Positions 55,604 through 64,000 of a DNA stretch of 64,000 nt are shown here, in pieces. Both the position numbers and the translations under genes were made by a program. The DNA is from Gigaspora margarita (taxonomy: Eukaryota > Glomeromycota > Glomeromycetes > Diversisporales > Gigasporaceae), in NCBI GenBank assembly GCA_009809945.1, contig WTPW01000196.1:338771-402770 (forward strand), given 5' to 3'. Every line of letters starts with the position of its first letter. The first letter of the stretch is position 1. The notes beneath the pieces were generated by a model. That model did not search any database. It was not told the DNA's origin and saw nothing but the letters and a program-made list of their open reading frames with translations.

Positions 55604-56141
55604 GGCAAGGCAGTTGCATAGTACAAGCTTCTAAAGTTACATATTGGTGGCGAAAAAAATTTTTTTAAAAATTTTTTTTTTAATTTTTTTTTTAAATTAA
55701 GATTTTTTAAAAAATTTATAATAAAATAAATTTATTATAAAATGACAATAAAAATTATATCAAAATGTAGCTTAAGTCTTTCTTTATTTGAAATAAAAAA
55801 ATTATCAATAAATAGCTAAACTTGAAAAACTTTTATATGTAGAGAAAATAACGTTTAGTTTTTGTGTATCTACATTTTCACACTGGACTATATAAAACAA
55901 TAAAATCAAAAAAATCATAAAAATTATTGAAATTATAGAGATGATAACTACTGTATAATTAATCTAAATATATCATCTATTTGTAAAATTAATATAATTA
56001 TCATATGCTTGACTAATGTCTTTGTATCTAAGCTCTGTTATGTTCTCCAAATGATTAAGGAAAAAAGAAACCTCCATTTTTATATTAAAATCTAATTACA
56101 GAATCTCAGATCATTCAACTTTTGTGTATTTTAATAATGAT
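55604..56141. other. Gene-free AT-rich stretch
   Basis: Long A/T runs around 55650-55740, no supported feature. Confidence 0.4.
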
Positions 56142-56540
56142 TTTTTTAAAATCACTAAGTAAATTTCTTTAACATTAAATAACTTTTAATCTATTGGCCC
56201 GTTTTGGATGATTTAACTATTAAAATGTTCATCTCAGTAAGACGATTTTAACAATACTAAAATCAACAAATTCCAATTACAGGATCCCAAGAATGATAAA
56301 GATTTGCATTGTTAGACAATCATTTAATCAATTTAATTTTTATATATAACCAATTTGATTAACGATACAAATCTTTATCAATTTTGGAATCCTGTGATCA
56401 GAATTTAGCAATTTTTGGCTTGTTAGAATCATCTCACTGAGACAAACATTTTGGTAGTTAAACCATCCATAATGAATCAGTGGATCAAAAGTTATTATAT
56501 GTTATAGAAATTTACTTAGTGATTCTAAAAATCATTAGAT
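56142..56540. repeat. Foldback element, about 400 bp
   Basis: Inverted ends AATCACTAAGTAAATTTCT. Arms of about 170 bp carry the ATCTCAGTAAGACGATTTTA core and GATAAAGATTTGNAT near the loop. An extra half-unit follows at 56540-56640 (CTCATCAAGACAAGCATTTT). Confidence 0.7.
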
Positions 56541-56924
56541 TTTAACAATTTTGGGCTTTTTAAATTGTCTCATCAAGACAAGCATTTTGGTAGTTAAATC
56601 ATCTAAATTGGACCAGTAGATCAAAAGTTATTAATAATTTTATAATCTTATACTTTTGGCCAGAATTATAAAATTTTGACCAGAATTATAATCTGATATT
56701 TTGGGGGCCCCAGCCACCCACCAAAAATTACATAATTTCTGGAAGCCCCCTTACCAGAAAATCTTAATTCTGATTGAATGTAGTAATCTTGTAATTTTCA
56801 TGAATACTGCTTGGGTTAACGATTATCTCATTATTGCTTAAGGTGGATTAGTGATGGTAGAAACGATCCTTGGTCCCGTGATTCCAAGCAATTTAAAACA
56901 TTGGATAATTCCGATCATGTACAA

Positions 56925-57790
56925 ATCACGTGATATTTCATCTTATGTACACGTACCAATACAATAATTTTTTTGACTTAAAAAATGATCTATTTGGGCT
57001 TTTGTACTAAGATAACATCCTTTATCGTTCTAATAAACCTTATTCTACTGGTCTTTCCGATTAAATCTGAACAGTAGAACCGGAGATATGACCTTTTGAA
57101 ATTTGGACAACGTTCTAAAGATTATATAAAACATCGCGTAAATTTCAAGAGGCTATATATCCGGCTCTAATGAGTCAATCTTAATAATATCACCACAATT
57201 AGTATCAAAAAGGACCAGGAAAGTAAGTTTACTTAGAGTGATAAAAATGGTTAACTTAGTTCGAAAGTTTTCCAGGCCACCTTTATCTTATTTTATTCCT
57301 TTTTAAATTAAAATGTTTCGACTGAGATTTTATAATAGGTTAATCTTTTTTACTGTCCTAAGAAAACTTGTTCTCTGGTCTTACTGGTTCTAATGGCAGT
57401 AAACTTATTAAAATAAACTTAATAGAGCCGTAGATATAGCGCATGAAGTTTATCATATCGGCCGATTTGCGAAATTACTATGAAAATTTTCAAATATTTG
57501 ACAAAGAATAACTCGTGCCCTACTGGTCCATTTTAGATGCTTTTACTGCCAAAATGACCGCCTCGGTAAGACGTTCATTTTGGCAGTAAAAGTATCTAAA
57601 ATGGACCAGTAGGCCACAAGTTATTCTTTGTCAAATATTTGAAAATTTTCATAGTAATTTCGCAAATCCGCCGATATGTGCGACGTTTTTATATAATCTC
57701 ATCGATATTAGAACCGTAAAGACTAGAAGAACAGGCTTTATTAGAATGATAAAGGATGTTATCTTAGTACAAAAGCCTTAACGGATTTTT
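56925..57790. mobile_element. Long-TIR composite element, about 0.8 kb
   Basis: TIR of about 65 bp: left GGCTTTTGTACTAAGATAAC from 56997, right inverse ending at 57777; pairing continues through ATCCTTTATC and TTCTAATAAA. Interior segments match 9236-9530. A near-perfect palindrome lies at 57454-57678. The left flank also matches 7010-7075. Non-coding. Confidence 0.75.
57454..57678. repeat. Near-perfect 225-bp palindrome
   Basis: Arms of about 110 bp run from CATATCGGCCGATTTGCGAA to its inverse, with very few mismatches by eye and almost no loop (centre about 57566). Contains TACTGGTCCATTTTAGATGC and ACTGCCAAAATG, the core shared with 29.4 and 56.2-56.6 kb. Confidence 0.85.
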
Positions 57791-58412
57791 TTTTCTAATT
57801 AAATTTTATATAAAGGTTGAGCACCACTACGATCATATTTAGTTGATGGAATATGCTACTTGAGAACACCTTTATTGGGGTTTCAAAATTAAATCAGAAT
57901 CTTATTTTTTTCCAAGTAATATTTCAACATCGTAAATTGCTATTAAAATCCTACTTATTTTTGAAGCGTGTTATTAATTAGTTTTGAAATTTCTTAATCG
58001 GTTAGATTCAAAGTTACAATTAAAAAAAAAAATTTACAGAATTAGTTGTTTCTGAATTTACGCGAATACCTATTGGTATAATCTTTTTTTTTTTGTTAGC
58101 ATTTAAATTTTTATAATACATCAATTCAAGCTTTGTGGTTTGCGAAGCATTAAATGAAATTATTTAACACACAAAAAATGGTATTAATCTTGTGCATTTT
58201 AAAAATTTTTATTTTTTACTAAAATATAGTTTTATACTTCGATAATAAATATAAAACTATTTGAACTAGACGACTATTTATAATGAAAATAAAAAAGCTG
58301 AAATTTTCATAATAAATTTTTAAATTATTTTATTAGCGAGTTTTGACATGTGTTTCTTTTTTTATCAAAGTTTATGATTTGATTAGATTAATCAGATGAT
58401 AGTCGGCACGTG
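57791..58412. other. Gene-free stretch
   Basis: AT-rich, no supported feature. Confidence 0.4.
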
Positions 58413-58561
58413 ATGCAACCATTTGTCACGATCGTGAAATTCGGATGATGCTGAAATTAATGCATCCATCTGATTGGTTAGGATTTGGGTGTCAGCAAGC
58501 GTTAGCCAATAGGTTTTTATAGATTTCACGAACATCCAAATTTCAGCACCATCCGTGACAA
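58413..58561. repeat. Small foldback repeat, 149 bp
   Basis: TGTCACGATCGTGAAATTCG at the left; the inverted right end reads TGTCACGGATGGTGCTGAAA. The GATGNTGNTGAAAT words link it to the element at 22005-22790. Confidence 0.5.
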
Positions 58562-59342
58562 TTAATAATTGAGAATGATGCATAACATATACAGTAACGT
58601 ATATGTTCTAATTGCGTTACCATACTCACTATATCGATCTATTCTATTTTTTATGTTGACTCAATCTCAATAAAAATTATTATGCAGTACGTGCTTACGT
58701 ATTGTAAGATCTTCGTTGCTTGATTCGACATGTCTGACTGCATGGAGTAAATTGTTATTATAAAATAAGAATAAGTGAAATTTTTGCGCAATATAATGAC
58801 GAAATTTAAATACCACAAACTAGAGGTCGGACCCTTTGAATATCCCTTATGGCTATTCATTCAACAATAAATATTTATAGCATTTGGACACCACGAGCAA
58901 TGATGAATGAATATCCAGGCTTTAATGAAAGCTCAAATGATCAAATAGATTAGATTATCAAATATATTCACGGATTTGGTGTAACAGAATATTCGCCTTC
59001 ATTGAATATTCTTCTTAACATTAGCAGTGAATATTCACGGGACCAATTTCTACCACAAACAATGGAAATATTTTAGGGATGATTGCTAAAATTTCCTTTT
59101 TTCTTTTTGATATTTAACTTATAATAATAATATTACGGTAATCAAATGACATACCAGATGCGTAACGAAAAAAGAATTACTAAATGTATTTGGGTCCATT
59201 GTTTGCGCAGTTATCTTATCATAACTTTTGCATATCGGAATTATCATTCCGGTGCATTTTATTAAAATTCTATAAAGATGTGGTATTGATTACTTGGTCT
59301 TGAATCTTTTTTGGCTGAAAAAATTAATTAAAGATAAAAAAT
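58562..59342. other. Upstream region of the AAA+ gene
   Basis: No gene. Several GAATATTC words at 58975-59040. No convincing core promoter element could be separated from the AT background; a minus-strand open stretch at 58651-58860 is unsupported. Confidence 0.4.
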
Positions 59343-62300
59343 ATGTCTGCTATCTCCGAAGAAGTTACTAAAGATGTTGCAGAGAATATTCCAAAATTAG
59401 ATGACGAGGATGTCAAGGATTCGGTTACTGAAATTTCAGGAGAAAATAAAGATGACTCGACAACTAAAATTAAAAAAAGTACTGAAGATGATAACTTTAA
59501 ATCGGAAATTCAACCCTCTGTTCTAACTCCAACGATGCCTATAATTTCACAGCTTCAAATTAATCACTCCTCTTTGCCTGTATTGCTTCCTAATTTGCAT
59601 TATGGATATTCAGTTCCACAACCAGTGTTACCTTTAGCCGAAGGGAATGAGCCATTTACAACTGAAGAAATTGGTGATGCAATTTATATAAAGATAATTG
59701 ATAGAAACTTGTTAGCTATTTTACAACCATATGTGAGATCTGAAGATATATATTCTGCAAATCCAAAGGTAATAAAAATTTATACATAAAAATTATATTC
59801 GATCTTAATTCATTTTTATTGATTAAGAATTCTTTTTATTCAGACATCAACTCATGAATTATTCATGATTCTTCCGCAATTAAGAAATTGTGTTGAACAA
59901 GATCCTCAAAAAATAAACAATGAATTATTAGGTCAAGTGCCGAATCCTTCTGTTCTCTCAGGCAATCAAATTCATTCTTCATTAAAAAAATTAGTCGAGT
60001 GGTTAGAAAAAGAATATGATTTGACATTAAAACAAATTGATCAAATGACTAAGAAGGTAAATGTTACAGTCAAACTCCATATTATTCACACTCTATAAAT
60101 GCATATCCTCTATAATTGCATCTTAAACTTTAGTCCTGACTAATAATGACGTTTATAAAATTGCTCTCTATAAATGCACACCCTCTACAAATGCACACTT
60201 ATGGTCGGTCCCAATGGGGATTGCATATTTGGAAGTTTGACTGTATTACAAATATTTTATAACTTTTAATTGAATAACTAATTTAATGTCTAATTAATTA
60301 ATTGCATTCATCTATTTCTATATATTTATTTTTTAGCATGAAATTTCATTTAAAAATTTGTGTATTTATTTCCAAACGGTATGAATTTAAATTGTTTATT
60401 ATTTTTATATTATGATTAAATAATATTTTATTATACTGGACTACTTTATATTTCCTTTATTATTTAGATACTCAAGTTTATGCACAACCACACGGAAAAA
60501 TTTGTGGTGCTCAAGTTACAAGATGTGAATATAAAACTTATTATGGCATATCATACTTTATCGTTACTGGTGAAATTATTGATTCAAGTAAATTTAAATT
60601 TTTTTTATTAATATATGTTAATGTTATCTTTATATGCCGTATGACTTATGTAACACTTTTTTTTTATTAGATGGTTATGAATTTGTGAATATTACAAAGA
60701 CTTGGCATATTAGACATTTTTTCGGTTTATTAAATGTTGACAACCTGTAGTTCCTTTACAAAATGAATGTGCAATCCGTGATGAACTAGTAAAACGGGGT
60801 AAAATTTTTGAAATGTTTGCCATTGGTTCTCATTATTTACAATATTCTGGAAAATTTTTTCGTCAATCTTGGTATGGACCTACTTATTATCGAGGTGTTG
60901 GACGTATAATGATTGATGCACAAACTTTTGGTCTAATGAATCCAAATTATGACATGGGTTTAGCAAATTATAATCCCACAAATTATAATAATTTTAATAA
61001 TTTCAATAATACTTATCCTAAACAATCTAATAAGAGTGATAATTCTCCAAAAAGAAAACTTAAAGAAGAGGAGCTTTATATGTGCTCTTCTATATTCTTT
61101 GGTTTCAGTTTTATGACTAAAAAATGGGGTCAGTTTTATGTTGATCAAGTGGATGGTACGTTTCTTTAAATTTACTAATATTTGAAAGTATTATAGGGCT
61201 AATCTAAAAAAATTTGTTATTTTTTTAAAGAAATTAAATTTGATGATGATGCATTTGATAATTTAATAATGGATACCAATAAAAAAGACATTATTATAAG
61301 TTTGGTAAACTCTGAACTTTCTGGAGGAATAGATTTGATCAGTGGTAAAGGTGGTGGCTGTATTTTCTTATTACATGGGCCTCCTGGAGGTATAATTAAT
61401 TTTTTGCTATATTACTATAAAACTTTTTATATGATTGCTTAAACATATTACAATATTAAAATTTTAATTCAATAAATTAATTCAATAAATTAATTTAGTT
61501 GGTAAAACATTGACTGCTGAAGCTATCTCTGAATATCTGCATCGCCCGCTATATGCTGTTAGTGTTGGTGAATTAGGTGTAACACCTAAAGAGTTAGAAG
61601 ATAAATTAAGTGAAATTCTTGAACTTGCACGTGTTTGGAATGCTGTCATTCTCATTAATGAAGGTTTGTAAAGTGTTACCTTTTCATTATAATAAAAATG
61701 TAAATTTTGAATACTAAAGTTATATATCTATAATATAGTTGATATTTTCTTAGAACAAAGAAGTAAAAATGATGTAAACCGTAATGCTTTGGTGGGAATA
61801 TTCCTAAGATTATTAGAATATCATCAAGGAATTCTCTTTCTTACAACAAATCGTGGTATGTATGATTATTATAATTATTTTTGTTTAATTAATAAAGATT
61901 TGGATATTTATTTACATTAGTTTTATCCAATTTATTTAGTTGAAAGTTTTGATAAGGCTTTTTATTCTGTGAGTTGACATTCATTTTGTGCAATTTAATT
62001 AGATTATCACAATTTTTATGAACAGTATTAATGCACAATTTTTATACAGAGGATAAGTATAATCTTAAAATATAATGAACTTGACGAATCAGCACGTAAC
62101 CAAGTTTGGCGTACTTTCTTAGATCGTGCTGATGGTAAAGATAAATGTCAAGTTGATATTGATAAATTAAAACAGCGACAATTGAATGGTAGAGAAATCA
62201 AAACTGCTGTTCGAATGGCAAAGGTATTGATCATAATTACACTATTATAGATATCCTAGCATTTACAAAATTTTAAAAACTTGCTGGTTAGGATTTGATC

Positions 62301-62594
62301 ATTTCCAGAAGAAATAATTTTAATTAAGATTAAATTAAATGATGATTAAATTGCTAACCTTTTTTTAATGCTGTTATTTTCTTAAGCTTAAAGTGTTATA
62401 AAAAAAATAGTCATCAGCAATTTTTCTGCCATAACTAGGATATCTTATATTTTATTTTATTCACGTCTGATACTTATGAATTGCATTAACAAATATTTAA
62501 TTTCTAGGCTCTTGCTACAAAATCTGATCCTAATGCTGTAATCACTACATCACATTTAGAAAAAATCTTGGATATTTCTGTAAAAAATCTTTGA
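59343..62594 (+). CDS. AAA+ ATPase gene, 11 exons, with two frame breaks (possible pseudogene)
   Basis: Exons: 59343-59768, 59844-60056, 60337-60378, 60468-60587, 60671-61155, 61231-61389, 61499-61663, 61739-61855, 61940-61968, 62050-62223, 62508-62594; all introns GT-AG. About 672 residues if two one-base gaps are allowed (near 60360 and 60750). The N-terminal half (acidic start, then YAQPHGKICGAQVTRCEYKT, RQSWYGPTYYRGVGRIMID) is the DUF-type domain common to this fungal family. The AAA domain follows: LLHGPPGVGKT (Walker A, split by an intron), AVILINEVDIFLEQRS (Walker B, usually DEAD, here NEVD), ILFLTTNR (sensor 1) and FYSRISI (arginine finger region). It probably remodels a protein or nucleic-acid substrate using ATP; substrate unknown. 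Asp-to-Asn in Walker B and the frame breaks argue for decay, unless they are assembly errors. Confidence 0.82.
60057..60336 (+). other. Intron 2 of the AAA+ gene, enlarged by a MITE
   Basis: 280 bp, while most other introns of the gene are 75-110 bp. The excess is explained by the 177-bp MITE at 60067-60243. Starts GTAAATG, ends TTTTTAG. Confidence 0.8.
60067..60243. mobile_element. pogo-like MITE in an AAA+ gene intron, 177 bp
   Basis: TIRs CAGTCAAACTCC and inverted CAGTCAAACTTCC, TA at 60065-60066 and 60244-60245. Internal CTCTATAAATGCA repeated. Only 10 bp from the 5' splice site. Confidence 0.85.
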
Positions 62595-63306
62595 ACATTC
62601 TGAAATGTTAATTCATAAAGGCTAGCAGTTAAGAATTATTAAATTCGATTGGTCACTGTCATTTAAATTAATTAACCTTTAAATAGAAAATTTAAAAGTG
62701 TTTTTTGGAATGACTTTCCTCCAACAACGTATAGAAAATTTTCTACTATAACAAGTATTCAGTTTTATGAGTTTTTATATTTTAAGTTGAATTATTATGT
62801 TAATAGCAATTATTGCGTAAATGTTTTTTTTTTTTAAAATAGTTGTTATATGAGTTATACATATTTTTTGTAAAATAAAATTTTTAAGCACGTCGAGAAG
62901 TTTGATTGAGAAAGTTGTTATTTACATTTTTTTATATCTATAATAATAATAACTATGCCTAAAAATCCAAATTCAGATAACTGGTTGGTATAAATATATT
63001 TATCGAACTTTCCAATTTTACGCATTCATGTACCGTATAAGTTTAAACACTTATACATATAATAATGCGAAAGTCTCTTACAATTATTAATTTTATTTAG
63101 TTTATTTCACACTTTTACGGTTTTTTTCGATTTTTTTTTAATTCAATGCAAATAATTATGAACTTGATCATTTTATAAAGATTGTTTACAGTAATGTAAT
63201 ATTCGCGTAATATTTACGAACTCGAATAAAAGTTTCCATTAGTAAATGATCTATATTCACGCAATTTATATAAATTAAAATGATTAAACCAATTTTGTGT
63301 TATACG
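62595..63306. other. Downstream region of the AAA+ gene
   Basis: AT-rich, no coding frame. AATAAA-type signal at about 62872 could serve for polyadenylation. Confidence 0.4.
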
Positions 63307-63417
63307 TCAATGGAAATACTATATTATACCTAATATTACTGTCAATGGAAATACTATATTATACCTAATATTACTGTCAATGGAAATACTATACAGTATT
63401 ATTCCTAATATTACTGA
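63307..63417 (+). repeat. Minisatellite, 35-bp unit, three copies
   Basis: Units start GTCAATGGAAATACTATATT and end CCTAATATTACT. The third has a small insertion (CAGTATT). Confidence 0.85.
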
Positions 63418-64000
63418 TTAATTTAAATATAATATAAAATGTTGTTTTTAAGTTTCAGTTATTACCTTTTTTGCAGTTTTTTTTTACTTTATCATGCTAA
63501 TTCGGTATAGATGTTTTAAAAATTATCCATCTCAAATGATTTTTGATTTTCCGGTTTATTGAATAATCGCAACCTTTGTTTGTTACCTCTTCATTATGTT
63601 GGCTACTTGAATAATTGTTTCCACCTATTTTTCGGTTTATTTATTTATTTCATTATATTAACAATTGTCCAACCTTGTTAGTTCCACCACGTTAGTTTCA
63701 CATCTTTTGCTAGTCTTATCTGGTTAATCATTTCAACAGTGACGAAACTAAATTTTGGCATATTTAGTATATTTGGAATTTCAGCATACTATATTAAAAA
63801 ACATCAGTAACACTATAGGAATAGTATACTTGATGAGTCAAAATTATTTATTCACTATTCTGCAATGTCTTTTTGATTTTTAAACGCAAGGAAAGTATGG
63901 ATGTTATTTTTGAAATATAAAATAATACAGAATATAAGAATATAAAATTGCGTAATGAACAATAGAACAACGCAACTCAGCTGAAGCTTGATTAATATAT
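63418..64000. other. Gene-free stretch to the window end
   Basis: AT-rich, slightly more mixed composition than the rest. No supported feature. Confidence 0.4.

Overview
The window looks like AT-rich (roughly three quarters A+T), transposon-dominated fungal DNA. Short GT-AG introns (about 64-110 bp where not enlarged), two kinds of Helitron, non-LTR retrotransposons, TTAGGG-like runs and a Glomeromycete-style AAA+ ATPase gene together suggest an arbuscular mycorrhizal fungus of the Rhizophagus type. The taxonomic call rests on recalled family resemblance; no search was run. There is no CRISPR array, rRNA or operon, and no functional tRNA was seen.

Layout. 0.2-0.4 kb: small foldback MITE. 0.7-4.4 kb (minus): 5'-truncated LINE with reverse transcriptase, RNase H and C-terminal tail, broken by stops. 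4.7-9.7 kb: gene-free repeats (inverted-repeat element, pogo-like MITE, foldbacks). 9.9-17.0 kb (minus): decayed Helitron 1 (N-terminal repeats, HUH Rep, Pif1 helicase), with a hAT MITE in an intron-like gap. 17-25.5 kb: repeats, MITEs, a three-unit tandem block with an inserted foldback, and a nested palindrome. 25.6-26.8 kb (plus): broken gene of an apparently Glomeromycete-specific family. 27.6-28.8 kb (minus): tRNA-derived SINE with a 12-bp target duplication, inserted in a MITE. 29.1-30.1 kb: pogo-like element holding a hAT MITE. 31.0-36.8 kb (plus): decayed Helitron 2 (DUF6570-like, HUH Rep, Pif1 helicase). 38.3-39.6 kb: tandem array of alternating palindromes. 40.6-41.6 kb: two TIR elements.

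41.7-51.1 kb is a nest: a minus-strand LINE is split by a Tc1-like element, which is split by a hAT element, whose transposase gene is split by a TA-flanked MITE and by a Harbinger-type MITE. Removing the Tc1 or Harbinger layer with one target copy restores the reading frame beneath. 51.5-58.6 kb: MITEs, a TPR remnant, an unidentified coding remnant, a second copy of the hAT MITE, a 2-kb nested palindrome and a near-perfect 225-bp palindrome. 59.3-62.6 kb (plus): the only non-transposon gene with a nearly complete structure, an 11-exon AAA+ ATPase with two one-base frame breaks and an altered Walker B motif. 63.3 kb: short minisatellite.

The genes do not form a pathway. The main story is layered transposition followed by decay: nearly every catalytic centre examined carries an inactivating change, often a C-to-T/G-to-A transition.
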